From assembly GCF_000708595.2 (NCBI RefSeq), contig NZ_JARP01000002.1, forward strand, positions 310,001 through 374,000: a stretch of 64,000 nt of DNA. Direction: 5' to 3'. The notes below the pieces were generated by a model that saw only the letters and a program-made list of their open reading frames with translations, had not been told where the DNA came from and searched no databases. The DNA comes from Flavobacterium sp. KJJ (GTDB taxonomy: Bacteria; Bacteroidota; Bacteroidia; Flavobacteriales; Flavobacteriaceae). Both the position numbers and the translations under genes were made by a program. This document shows positions 1-8,174 of this stretch, one piece after another (positions within the stretch are counted from its first letter, which is position 1; every line of letters starts with the position of its first letter).

Positions 1-545
1 GCATTTACAGCATCTGTAATGTATAATTTTGATGTTGTAATTAAATACACATTTCTGTAAATTCCGCCATAATAATTAAAGTCTAAGTCTTTTAAAGGTT
101 TTCCAGGCAAGAAATCCGGATTGTCTTCATTATTGACTTTTACTTTAATAATATTTTCATTATTGGCATTCAAATACGGTGTAACGTCAACCGTAAAGGG
201 TAAATAACCGCCTTTATGGTTTGTTACTTTTTTATTATTAATCCAAACATCTGCTTCCTGCATTACGCCTTCAAAATAAATAAAGGCTTTTTGATCTTTT
301 GAAATGTTTGTTCTGAATTTTTTCTGATACCAAGAAATGCCTTGAAATTGTTTTATAACTACTAATTTCTCAAGTCGCGCGGTATGCGGAATTGTAACTT
401 TTTCCCAATCTTGAGCTGGAGTTTCTTTTCTTTTAAATTCCCAATCGGCACCAAAATTTACTTTTGTACGCGATTGTGCCTGCGCTCTTCCAAACGAAAA
501 GTTCAGGAGAAATAAGAAGAATATGGATTTAAAAATAAGTTTCAT
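1..545 (-). CDS. Glycoside hydrolase family 2 beta-galactosidase, N-terminal part (cut by window edge)
   Basis: An open frame reads without stops from an ATG at 543-545 to the window edge, giving about 181 residues. It opens with a signal peptide (MKLIFKSIFFLFLLNFSFG) and an AQAQ-like cleavage region. The rest reads as the GH2 jelly-roll sugar-binding domain: an IPHTARLEKL segment, GISWYQKKF, IYFEGVMQEADVWINN and GGYLPFTVDVTPYL. The catalytic barrel lies outside the window. It sits 59 bp after the GH53 galactanase on the same strand, so it probably removes galactose from galacto-oligosaccharides made by that enzyme. GH2 also holds beta-mannosidases and beta-glucuronidases, so the exact substrate is inferred from context. 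Confidence 0.85.
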   Translation of the reverse strand, partial: MKLIFKSIFFLFLLNFSFGRAQAQSRTKVNFGADWEFKRKETPAQDWEKVTIPHTARLEKLVVIKQFQGISWYQKKFRTNISKDQKAFIYFEGVMQEADVWINNKKVTNHKGGYLPFTVDVTPYLNANNENIIKVKVNNEDNPDFLPGKPLKDLDFNYYGGIYRNVYLITTSKLYITDAVN

Positions 546-604
546 TTTCTTTTTTTTTCTTTCACCATTAAAACATTAATCTTAACCGTAAAATTTAATT
601 GTTA

Positions 605-1645
605 TTATTCTTTAAAAGCATCCAATGCCGGCGAAGGTTTTCCGTCAGAAAGCCAAGCGCTTAATTGATAACCGCTCCAGCTTTTTTCGCCTTCTGGTTC
701 CCAATAAATTACGCCTAAACCTTTATTATTCGGAACACTTTTTACTGCTTTTATCGTAGCTTCGAGCATTTCTTTTGTGTTTTGCACTAAAGTATAATCA
801 CCGCCAACTTCTACTACCATAACTTCTTTGTTGTATCGGGAAGCCATATCTTTTAAATTATTTTCTAAATCTAAAATGGTACTTTGGTAATCGGTTTTAA
901 TCCAGTACGGATAATAGGACAAACCAATTACGTCGTATTTTACATTATTCGCTGTAGCTTTATCAAAAAACCATCTAAATTTTTCGCTCTTATTTCCTTC
1001 ATCCAAATGAACCACAACTTTTATTTTTGGGTCAATCGCTTTTGTCGCGTCATAACCTTTATTAAGCAATTGTGCGAGCTGACTAAAATTATCGGTGCTT
1101 CCTTCGGGCCAAAGCATACCGCCAGGAATTTCGTTGCCAACCTGAACCCATTCTGGTGTAACTCCAGCTTTTTTCAAAAGTGTTAAAACGTCGAAAGTGT
1201 GATTGTAAACATCGTTCAGCAATTCAGGAAAAGAGTGTTTTTCCCAAGCTGCAGGTTTTTTTTGTTTAGCCGGATCGGCCCAAGAGTCGCTGTAATGAAA
1301 ATCTATCATAATACGCATTCCCATTTTTTTAGCTCGAACCGCCATAACCACTGTTTCTTCGGGACTGCAGTGACCGCTCGCTTTATCGTTATTCGGGTTT
1401 ACCCAAACTCTTAAGCGAATGGTGTTTATACCACGGTCTTTTAATAATTGAAGACAATCTTTTGGAGAACCGTCGCTATCATAAAATTTATAGCCAGTTG
1501 CTTCCATTTGTGGCAGCCAGCCCACATCAGCTCCTTTTGCAAAACCTTTTTCGTCTGATTTTGAGTCCGGAGTATCTTTTGTTGTGCTGCACGAAACCAA
1601 AACAGCAAGAGCAAAAAGAAAGAATATGCTATTTACTTTTTTCAT
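605..1645 (-). CDS. GH53 arabinogalactan endo-beta-1,4-galactanase, lipoprotein
   Basis: 346 residues. The N-terminus is a lipoprotein signal with lipobox LVSC (Cys19), so the enzyme is probably anchored in the outer membrane. The GH53 barrel follows: DVGWLPQMEATG near 40-51, RLRVWVNP near 78-85, the acid/base segment WVQVGNEIPGG (Glu172) and the nucleophile segment MVVEVGGDY (Glu279). Family members cut beta-1,4-galactan, the backbone of type I arabinogalactan. Length fits a single-domain galactanase. Its ATG lies 5 bp after the galM stop, so the two are co-transcribed, and the GH2 gene follows. Family assignment is firm; surface location is inferred. Confidence 0.93.
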   Translation of the reverse strand: MKKVNSIFFLFALAVLVSCSTTKDTPDSKSDEKGFAKGADVGWLPQMEATGYKFYDSDGSPKDCLQLLKDRGINTIRLRVWVNPNNDKASGHCSPEETVVMAVRAKKMGMRIMIDFHYSDSWADPAKQKKPAAWEKHSFPELLNDVYNHTFDVLTLLKKAGVTPEWVQVGNEIPGGMLWPEGSTDNFSQLAQLLNKGYDATKAIDPKIKVVVHLDEGNKSEKFRWFFDKATANNVKYDVIGLSYYPYWIKTDYQSTILDLENNLKDMASRYNKEVMVVEVGGDYTLVQNTKEMLEATIKAVKSVPNNKGLGVIYWEPEGEKSWSGYQLSAWLSDGKPSPALDAFKE

Positions 1646-1650
1646 AAATT

Positions 1651-2706
1651 CTATTTTATATTTTCAAATTTATAAACCGTTGTCTGTTGATATTCTTCGC
1701 CTTTTTTCAAAACCGAATTTGGAAAATGCGGCTGATTTGGAGCATCTGGAAAATTTTGCGTTTCAAAACAAATGCCACTTGTTTTATGATAATTTGCGTT
1801 TTCTTTTCCTTTTAGAGTATCAAAACAATTTCCGCCTACATAAATATGAACGCTTGGCTGATCTGTGTAAACGCTCATTTTTAAATTAGTTTCTGAACTG
1901 AATAATTGTGCAATAATTTCTTTTGAAGGCTCAATTACAAATGAATTGTCTATTGAAGACGGACAGTTTTTAGGTTTTCTAAAATCGAAATTATGCCCAG
2001 TAAGATCTGTGAATTTTCCGGTAGGAATATTATCTGAATCCGTTTCTAATATTTTATCAGAAACAATTACCATTTCTTGATCTAAAACAGACGAATCGTG
2101 ACCGTTGAGGTTAAAATAACTGTGATGTGTTAAATTGATAACGGTATCTTCAGTTGTTGTTGCTTTGTATTCTAGTTTTAATTCGTTTTCGTCTGTCAAA
2201 GTATACGTTAGATAAATGTGTAATTCTCCGGGAAAATTTTCGTCTAGATTTTCACTCAAAAGTCCAAAAGTTATCGATGGATTGTCGCCGCCGGTTAGAT
2301 CCGTTACATTCCAAACTTTTTTCCCAAAACCAACATTGCCGCCGTGCAAAGTATTTCCGTTGTTGTTTCCTGCCAGTTGAAATGTTTTGCCGTTTAAAGT
2401 AAAAGTTCCTTTATTGATTCTTCCTGCGTAACGTCCAATTGTGGTTCCAAAATAAGGAGGACTTGGCAAATTATAAGATTGTAAGTAAGATTCTAAAGTA
2501 TCAAAACCTAAAACAACATCGATCAGTTTTCCGTTTGTTGACGGAATTTTTAGCGAAGTTACTGTCGCTCCATAATTGATAATCTGAACTTTTATTCCGT
2601 TTTTATTTGTTAATTCGAAAGAATGAATTTCTTCGTTATCAGACAATAAACCAAATAATTTGCAATTAGATTGGTCTTGTAAATGCGATATATGTTTTAT
2701 TTTCAT
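1651..2706 (-). CDS. galM: Aldose 1-epimerase (galactose mutarotase)
   Basis: 351 residues from the ATG at 2704-2706. An upstream in-frame ATG at 2745 lies above the predicted promoter box (2731-2738) and is unlikely to be used. Mutarotase motifs are present: NGNTLHGG, GRYAGRIN, the catalytic His in LTHHSYFNLNG and the Glu in CFETQNFPDAPN. No signal peptide is seen from this start, so the protein is probably cytoplasmic and converts beta- to alpha-galactose for the Leloir pathway. It is the first gene of the galM-GH53-GH2 operon, so it likely serves galactan use. A second, lipoprotein galM lies at 24069-25256. Confidence 0.9.
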   Translation of the reverse strand: MKIKHISHLQDQSNCKLFGLLSDNEEIHSFELTNKNGIKVQIINYGATVTSLKIPSTNGKLIDVVLGFDTLESYLQSYNLPSPPYFGTTIGRYAGRINKGTFTLNGKTFQLAGNNNGNTLHGGNVGFGKKVWNVTDLTGGDNPSITFGLLSENLDENFPGELHIYLTYTLTDENELKLEYKATTTEDTVINLTHHSYFNLNGHDSSVLDQEMVIVSDKILETDSDNIPTGKFTDLTGHNFDFRKPKNCPSSIDNSFVIEPSKEIIAQLFSSETNLKMSVYTDQPSVHIYVGGNCFDTLKGKENANYHKTSGICFETQNFPDAPNQPHFPNSVLKKGEEYQQTTVYKFENIK

Positions 2707-2730
2707 ACTATTTTTACCAAAAGTGAAATT

Positions 2731-2738
2731 CAAAAATA
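2731..2738 (-). promoter_or_regulatory. Predicted -7 box of the galactan operon
   Basis: On the minus strand this reads TATTTTTG, a full match to the Bacteroidetes TAnnTTTG -7 consensus. It lies 25 bp before the preferred galM ATG (2706) and downstream of the alternative ATG at 2745, so it supports the shorter galM protein. Position-only prediction. Confidence 0.5.
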
Positions 2739-2759
2739 GAAACATTCTTTAAGTTTCCA

Positions 2760-2776
2760 TACCAGTACCTACCAGT
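2760..2776. promoter_or_regulatory. Direct repeat TACCAGT x2 between galM and the GntR gene
   Basis: TACCAGT occurs at 2760-2766 and again at 2770-2776, exactly one helical turn apart, in the intergenic space shared by the galactan operon and the GntR regulator gene. It lies over the expected -33 region of the galM promoter and upstream of the regulator start. A role as the GntR operator is inference; GntR proteins more often bind inverted repeats. Confidence 0.35.
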
Positions 2777-2807
2777 TTTTTGTATATTGCCAAAAAAATC
2801 AATTTTC

Positions 2808-3806
2808 ATGAATATCATTTCAATCCAAAACAATATCGGTTTGCCAAAATATAAGCAGATAATTCTTTCAATTGAAAAAGCAATTGAAGAAGAAAAATTG
2901 GTAAAAGGTGATCGTCTTCCGTCTGTAAATAAAGTTTGTCTTGCTTTTTCTTTATCGCGCGATACTGTATTGCTTGGATACGATGAACTTAAAAAAAGAG
3001 GAATAATTTATGCCATTCCGGGTAAAGGATATTACGTGAAAAGCGTTGAAATCAGTATCAAACAGAAGATTTTTTTACTTTTTGACGAGTTGAATATTTT
3101 TAAAGAAGACATCTATAATTCGTTTTTAAAAAACATTGGAAAAAATGTTCAGGTCGATATTTTCTTTCATCATTTTAATGTTCAGGTTTTTCAAAAGCTA
3201 ATAAATGACAGCAACGGAAATTACACCAAATACATCATCATGCCAACCAACTTAAACGATATAGTTAATTTGATAAAAACCCTACCAGTAAATGATGTAA
3301 TTATATTAGATCAGACAAATCCTGATTTAAAATCGTATCCTGCGATTTATCAAAATCATAAGAAAGATATTTTTGAAGGATTGGTAAAAGGAAAAGTGCG
3401 ACTGAATAAATATAAAAAACTGATTTTGATTTTTCCAGGTTTTAGAGAACCCCTCGGTATGAAATTAGGCTTTGAAGAATTTTGTAACGAATATAATTTT
3501 GAACACGAAATTATTACCGAATTTACAAACAGAGAAATAACTTTAGGCGACATGTACATTATTCCAAATGATCGCGATTTGGTTCGCGTAATCGAAACCG
3601 CTCGAAATCAAAATTTTAAATTAGGAGCTGATTTTGGAATCATATCATATAATGAAACCCCATTAAAAAAAGTAGTAGCAAACGGTATTACAACCATTTC
3701 TACGCACTTTGAAATGATGGGAAAAATTTTGGCAGAAATGGTGTTGAAAGGAAAGAATGAACAAATTGAAAACAAATCTTCTTTGATTATGCGAAATTCT
3801 ATTTAA
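2808..3806 (+). CDS. GntR-family regulator with LacI-type sugar-sensing domain
   Basis: 332 residues from the ATG at 2808; a TTG at 2787 is in frame but less likely. The N-terminal ~75 residues form a GntR winged helix (PKYKQIILSIEKAIEEEKL, GDRLPSVNKV, SRDTVLLGYDELKKRGIIY, PGKGYYV). The remaining ~250 residues resemble a periplasmic-binding-protein (LacI type) effector domain ending in GITTISTHFEMMGKILAEMV. This arrangement is common in Bacteroidetes sugar regulators. It is divergent from the galM-GH53-GH2 operon, so control of galactan use is the simplest role. The ligand is unknown. Confidence 0.85.
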   Translation: MNIISIQNNIGLPKYKQIILSIEKAIEEEKLVKGDRLPSVNKVCLAFSLSRDTVLLGYDELKKRGIIYAIPGKGYYVKSVEISIKQKIFLLFDELNIFKEDIYNSFLKNIGKNVQVDIFFHHFNVQVFQKLINDSNGNYTKYIIMPTNLNDIVNLIKTLPVNDVIILDQTNPDLKSYPAIYQNHKKDIFEGLVKGKVRLNKYKKLILIFPGFREPLGMKLGFEEFCNEYNFEHEIITEFTNREITLGDMYIIPNDRDLVRVIETARNQNFKLGADFGIISYNETPLKKVVANGITTISTHFEMMGKILAEMVLKGKNEQIENKSSLIMRNSI

Positions 3807-3856
3807 AATAATTTTAGCACAGTAGTTTAAGCAGTTCAACCCCGTGGTTAATTTTT

Positions 3857-4546
3857 TTATAAATTCAGTACAAAATCATTCAGTAATTTTTCTTCGTATT
3901 TTTCTTTATTGAAAGTGTACAAATAAGATCCTTTTCTAGAAGACTGCATGTCTTTTTCGTCAAGTTTATTTAAGATTTCCAATGAATTTATTTTGCTTAT
4001 AAAGTTTCGTTTGTCTAATTCTTTGCTCAAAATTGCCTCGTACAATTCTAATAACTGACGCATTGTAAATTTTTCAGGAAGCAATTCAAACCCAATTGGT
4101 TTTATTGAAGTTCTATAGCGTAATCTTCTTATTGCGTGCTGCACCATTTCGTTATGATCAAAAATTAAGTTTGGCGCATCGGTAATGCTAAACCATTGTG
4201 CATGGTAATTTTTGATTAGTTCAGCATTATGATTTTCGATATTAATCAAGGCATAATAGGAAACCGAAATGGTTCTTTCTACTGGATCACGATCAATTTC
4301 ACTGTAAGCATATAACTGCTCCATATAAATGTCGTTTAAACCTGTATATGTATTTAAAATTCGAATGGCAGCATTGTCCAAGACTTCATCTCGTTTTAGG
4401 AAACCTCCAATCAAAGACCATTTTCCCTTTTCAGGTTCAAAATCTCTTTTGATTAAAAGGATTTTCAAACCTTGATGGTCAAACCCAAAGATAATGCAAT
4501 CTACTGCTAATAAAGCTTTATCAGCGGAGCTATAACTGTTTAGCAT
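3857..4546 (-). CDS. araR: NrtR/AraR-type Nudix transcriptional regulator of arabinose use
   Basis: 229 residues from the ATG at 4544-4546; a TTG two codons upstream is the alternative. Residues ~10-140 form a Nudix fold (LAVDCIIFGFD, KGKWSLIGGFLKRDEVLD), followed by a winged helix near 150-225 (LPEKFTMRQLLELYEAILS, RNFISKI). The Nudix box keeps the first G and E but reads RILNTYTGL where hydrolases have REUxEExGU, so all three catalytic Glu are lost and the domain is probably a sensor. NrtR-family AraR proteins control L-arabinose genes in Bacteroides. Divergent from susC, with four palindromes between the two genes; the gene symbol rests on this context. Confidence 0.85.
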   Translation of the reverse strand: MLNSYSSADKALLAVDCIIFGFDHQGLKILLIKRDFEPEKGKWSLIGGFLKRDEVLDNAAIRILNTYTGLNDIYMEQLYAYSEIDRDPVERTISVSYYALINIENHNAELIKNYHAQWFSITDAPNLIFDHNEMVQHAIRRLRYRTSIKPIGFELLPEKFTMRQLLELYEAILSKELDKRNFISKINSLEILNKLDEKDMQSSRKGSYLYTFNKEKYEEKLLNDFVLNL

Positions 4547-4600
4547 ATTCAATTTTTTATTGGTAAATATATAAACTTCCTAATAGGTTTCATAATTTAT

Positions 4601-4619
4601 TAATGTAGATTTCACACTT
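4601..4619. promoter_or_regulatory. AraR-type operator 1 (araR side)
   Basis: TAATGT, seven bases, ACACTT. It matches the spacing and half-sites of the other four sites in the arabinan locus. It lies 55 bp upstream of the araR ATG, so autoregulation is plausible. The near-consensus araR -7 box (TATATTTA on the minus strand, around 4564-4571) is between it and the gene. Confidence 0.6.
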
Positions 4620-4882
4620 AATAATTTTATAACTAATGAAAATTAAAAAATGGGATCAAGAACTTCAAATTTGATTACAATTTATCTTTTTCAAACGTTT
4701 TCGTTGTAAAAAATCTTCTTTTTTTTCAAAAAATGATTCATTTGAGCCGTAAAAAAACAATTCTAAACAGGATTTTTTTTACAAAATAACAAATTTTGAC
4801 TTTTCAAATAACTATAAAACAGTCTGTTTATACTTTTTTCCTCAAACTTATTTTTTTGATTAAAAAGCTGGTTTTTGACCAA

Positions 4883-4901
4883 AAGTGTAATTTTTACACA
4901 A
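4883..4901. promoter_or_regulatory. AraR-type operator 2
   Basis: AAGTGT, seven bases, ACACAA, in the 548-bp gap between araR and susC. The reverse complement of this 19-mer occurs exactly at 54652-54670, in front of the DUF4136 gene. Confidence 0.6.
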
Positions 4902-4947
4902 TTAACACTCCAAAAAAATCTTTTTTTTGAAAAAAACATCAATTTAT

Positions 4948-4966
4948 TAATGTGTATTTCACACTT
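4948..4966. promoter_or_regulatory. AraR-type operator 3
   Basis: TAATGT, seven bases, ACACTT; identical half-sites to operator 1, and the flanks (ATTAATGT and ACACTTAAT) extend the dyad. It sits about 135 bp upstream of the susC ATG, above the predicted promoter. Confidence 0.62.
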
Positions 4967-5012
4967 AATTTACGATATGTATTTTTTTTCAGCACTTTTT
5001 TTATGATATTAA

Positions 5013-5045
5013 TTTGTTTTTCACCTTTTTTTTTAGTTAAATTTA
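5013..5045 (+). promoter_or_regulatory. Predicted susC operon promoter
   Basis: TTTG at 5013-5016, a 21-bp spacer, then TAAATTTA at 5038-5045, one base from the Bacteroidetes TAnnTTTG -7 consensus. The expected transcription start would be near 5050, leaving a leader of about 50 nt and placing AraR operator 4 over the start. No other candidate in the gap combines both boxes as well. Prediction only. Confidence 0.4.
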
Positions 5046-5046
5046 C

Positions 5047-5065
5047 AAATGTAAAATTAACACTT
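5047..5065. promoter_or_regulatory. AraR-type operator 4 (susC proximal)
   Basis: AAATGT, seven bases, ACACTT, directly after the predicted -7 box and 35 bp before the susC ATG. Its position over the likely transcription start fits repression by AraR when arabinose is absent. Confidence 0.6.
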
Positions 5066-5100
5066 ATAATTATAACACTAACTAACCTATTTAAACCACT

Positions 5101-8100
5101 ATGATAACAAACCAACAATTAATTTTTTATTGCAATTATTTATTGCCAAAAAAAGAATGGCTTTTAGCCTTACTAATGTTGCTATTTTCTGCTAATCAAA
5201 TGTCGGCTCAAGGCAAAGTGATTGGCGGAGTAGTTACTTCGGCACAAGACAACTTGCCTTTGCCGGGAGTAAATATTATGATTAAAGGAACCAAAACAGT
5301 TGCCGTAACTGGATTTGACGGAGAGTATTCGATTAAAGTATCACCAAATGATATTTTAGTCTTTTCATTTATCGGATTTCAGAACCAAGAAATCGCAGTA
5401 GGAGATCAATCAAAAATAAGCATTTCATTAAGTGAAGACACTAATAAATTAAATGAAGTAGTTGTTGTAGGTTACGGTACACAAAAGAAATCTGATCTTA
5501 CAGGTTCAATCGGTGTCGTAGATATGGAAGCTGCTAAAAAAACAGTAACCTATGATCCGGCAAAAATGCTTCAGGGTCAGGTTGCGGGAGTTACAGTACA
5601 ATCATCTGGAGAGCCTGGAGGATTTGTAAACGTGAAAATTAGAGGTATAAATTCATTTACAAACAACAATCCTCTTTTTGTTATTGATGGAATGATTGTA
5701 GCAAACCCGAACGATTTTGCACCTGGAGATATCGAGTCGATGCAGGTTTTAAAAGATGCCTCTTCAGCAGCTATTTATGGTGTTCAGGGAGCAAATGGCG
5801 TCGTAATTATTACGACTAAAAAAGGAAAAAGCGGTAAATTAGATATTAAATATAAATCTCTTGTAGGTTTTCAAAATGTAGCCAGAAAATGGGATTTGAC
5901 AGACCGAGTTGGATATCAAAAAATTACTACTGCCGCAGAATTAAATGCAGGTTTGGGAATTGCACCAGGAAATGATCCTACAAGTCCTTCTTATATCAAC
6001 AATGTAAATACAAATTGGCAGAATGAAGCTTTTCAAACCGGAATTGTACAGAACCAGTCGCTTACTTTTAACGGCGGTGCTGAAAGCTTAGGGTACAATA
6101 TGAATGTGGATTATTTTAAAAATACCAGTTATTTAAATTCGCCTCAAGACTACGAAAGATTTTCTACGAGTTTAAATTTATATGGAAAAAAAGGAAAATT
6201 CAAATACGGTTCAAAAATTGGATATACACAATCTGACAAAGAAAACTTTAATGAATACAATGCAGGACAATCTGCAATTGTTGATTTATTAGGTGCGGTG
6301 CCAACTATGCCGGTTTATGATCCGAACAGACTTGGAGGATATGGCGGTACAGATAATTTGACTCAAAGAGCTATTTCGATGAACGTTATCGGTTACAATA
6401 ATTTGATTACCAACAACGGAAAAAGAAATCGTTTTATTGGAGATATCTGGGGAGAACTAGAAATTGTTAAAGGCTTAAAGTATAAAATAGATTTAAGCTT
6501 TGACAGATTAGATTTTCAAAACAGAAAATTTATTCCGCCAAGTGATTTAGGATGGTATTATATTACTACAAATGATGAGGCTTCTTTAGATGTTGATAAC
6601 GGAAATCAGTCAAGAACTTTCGTAAACAATTTACTAACGTATGAATTTTCACTTGGAAAGCATAAAATCGATGCTTTGGCAGGATGGATTCAAGAGCGAA
6701 ATGATTACTACAGACATTGGTCAAGAGGAGTTGGATATACGCCCGGCGAAATCAGCCAAATTCAATATGCTGATGCTACAAGTGCAGGAGAATATAAAAA
6801 TACAGTTACAAACGTTTCTTACTTAAGCCGTTTGAATTATTCTTATGATGATCGTTATTTTATTACTGGAAATTTCAGACAAGATAAAACATCACTTTTT
6901 AGCGAAAATAACAATACAGGAAACTTCTACTCTTTTTCTGGAGCTTGGAAATTGAGCAATGAAAAGTTTTTAAAATTACCAGATTGGTTCAACACTATTA
7001 AAATAAGAGGAGGTTACGGAGAATTAGGAAACAATACAATTGGGGTTTACGCCTATTCTCCAACAATTAATGCCTTTGCAGGATACAATTTCAATAATAC
7101 ACTGGCACCGGGAACAACTGTGGTAAGTGCTATAGATCCAAATGTACACTGGGAAAAAACAGCAACTTCTAACGTTGCGATCGAACTTGGATTTTTTAAT
7201 AATGACTTGCAGTTAACGGCAGAATATTATCAAAAAAAATCAACCGATTTATTAATTGGAGTTCCGCTTCCTTACTCAACTGGAGCATTTCCGGCAAGTA
7301 TTACAACTAATGCGGGAGCAGTAAAAAACAATGGATTAGAGTTTACAACAACATATAACAACAATCACCACGAATTCAAATACAGCATTTCAGCGAATTT
7401 AGGAACATTGAAAAACGAGGTTCTTCAGATTGGTTTGAACGGAAATCCAATTTATGGAGCAGCTTCAAAAACAGAAGTAGGAAGATCTATAGGAGAAATT
7501 TATGCTTACCAAACTGCAGGAATTTTTCAAAATGCAGCTGATTTAGCTTCATCGCCAACACAGACAAATGCGGGAGTTGGAGATGTTAAGTTTAAAGATA
7601 TTAATGGTGATGGTGCCATTACAGATGCAGACAGAACGTATATGGGAGTTGCAATTCCAAAATACAGTTACGGATTTAATTTTAGTGCAAATTATAAAAA
7701 TTGGGATTTCTCAATGTTTTGGCAAGGTTCAGGCGGCAACAAAGTTTTTAACGGATTGTACCGCAATTTAATGACTGAACAATATGGAAACAGCCATGTT
7801 GATGCTTTGAATTATTGGACTCCGACAAATACCAATACAAATGTACCGCGACCAATAATTGGAGATCCAAATGGCAACGCAAGAGATTCTGACAGATTTA
7901 TTGAAAGCGGCGATTACATCAAATTACAAACGATGGAAATTGGATACGAAATTCCGTTGCCGAAAGATTTGTTTATTCAGAAAGCGAAATTGTATGTTAA
8001 TGGTCAAAACTTATTAATCATTAGCAAATACAAAGGTTACGATCCGGATTTTAATTACAATGACGGATTATTTTCTAGAGGATATGATGCCGGATCATTC

Positions 8101-8145
8101 CCAAATCCGAGAACAATTTCTTTGGGTGTTGAAGTGAATTTTTAA
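5101..8145 (+). CDS. SusC/RagA-type TonB-dependent outer-membrane transporter
   Basis: 1014 residues, standard SusC length. An extended N-terminus with a hydrophobic core (LLALLMLLFS) ends at MSAQ near residue 37. A carboxypeptidase-regulatory-like domain follows (~38-112), then the SusC hallmark VVVGYGTQKKSDLTGS at 121-136, a plug domain (FVIDGM, VLKDASSAAIYG) and a long beta-barrel ending in VEVNF with the usual terminal Phe. It imports oligosaccharides with TonB energy. It is the first gene of the operon and pairs with susD 29 bp downstream; the enzymes that follow point to arabino-oligosaccharides as cargo. Confidence 0.96.
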   Translation: MITNQQLIFYCNYLLPKKEWLLALLMLLFSANQMSAQGKVIGGVVTSAQDNLPLPGVNIMIKGTKTVAVTGFDGEYSIKVSPNDILVFSFIGFQNQEIAVGDQSKISISLSEDTNKLNEVVVVGYGTQKKSDLTGSIGVVDMEAAKKTVTYDPAKMLQGQVAGVTVQSSGEPGGFVNVKIRGINSFTNNNPLFVIDGMIVANPNDFAPGDIESMQVLKDASSAAIYGVQGANGVVIITTKKGKSGKLDIKYKSLVGFQNVARKWDLTDRVGYQKITTAAELNAGLGIAPGNDPTSPSYINNVNTNWQNEAFQTGIVQNQSLTFNGGAESLGYNMNVDYFKNTSYLNSPQDYERFSTSLNLYGKKGKFKYGSKIGYTQSDKENFNEYNAGQSAIVDLLGAVPTMPVYDPNRLGGYGGTDNLTQRAISMNVIGYNNLITNNGKRNRFIGDIWGELEIVKGLKYKIDLSFDRLDFQNRKFIPPSDLGWYYITTNDEASLDVDNGNQSRTFVNNLLTYEFSLGKHKIDALAGWIQERNDYYRHWSRGVGYTPGEISQIQYADATSAGEYKNTVTNVSYLSRLNYSYDDRYFITGNFRQDKTSLFSENNNTGNFYSFSGAWKLSNEKFLKLPDWFNTIKIRGGYGELGNNTIGVYAYSPTINAFAGYNFNNTLAPGTTVVSAIDPNVHWEKTATSNVAIELGFFNNDLQLTAEYYQKKSTDLLIGVPLPYSTGAFPASITTNAGAVKNNGLEFTTTYNNNHHEFKYSISANLGTLKNEVLQIGLNGNPIYGAASKTEVGRSIGEIYAYQTAGIFQNAADLASSPTQTNAGVGDVKFKDINGDGAITDADRTYMGVAIPKYSYGFNFSANYKNWDFSMFWQGSGGNKVFNGLYRNLMTEQYGNSHVDALNYWTPTNTNTNVPRPIIGDPNGNARDSDRFIESGDYIKLQTMEIGYEIPLPKDLFIQKAKLYVNGQNLLIISKYKGYDPDFNYNDGLFSRGYDAGSFPNPRTISLGVEVNF

Positions 8146-8174
8146 ACTAGCCTAACAATTAAAAACGAATCAAA

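Noticed and set aside
2707..2745. Longer N-terminus of galM from the ATG at 2745
   Set aside because: The predicted -7 box (2731-2738) lies downstream of that ATG and the extra residues are not typical of the family.
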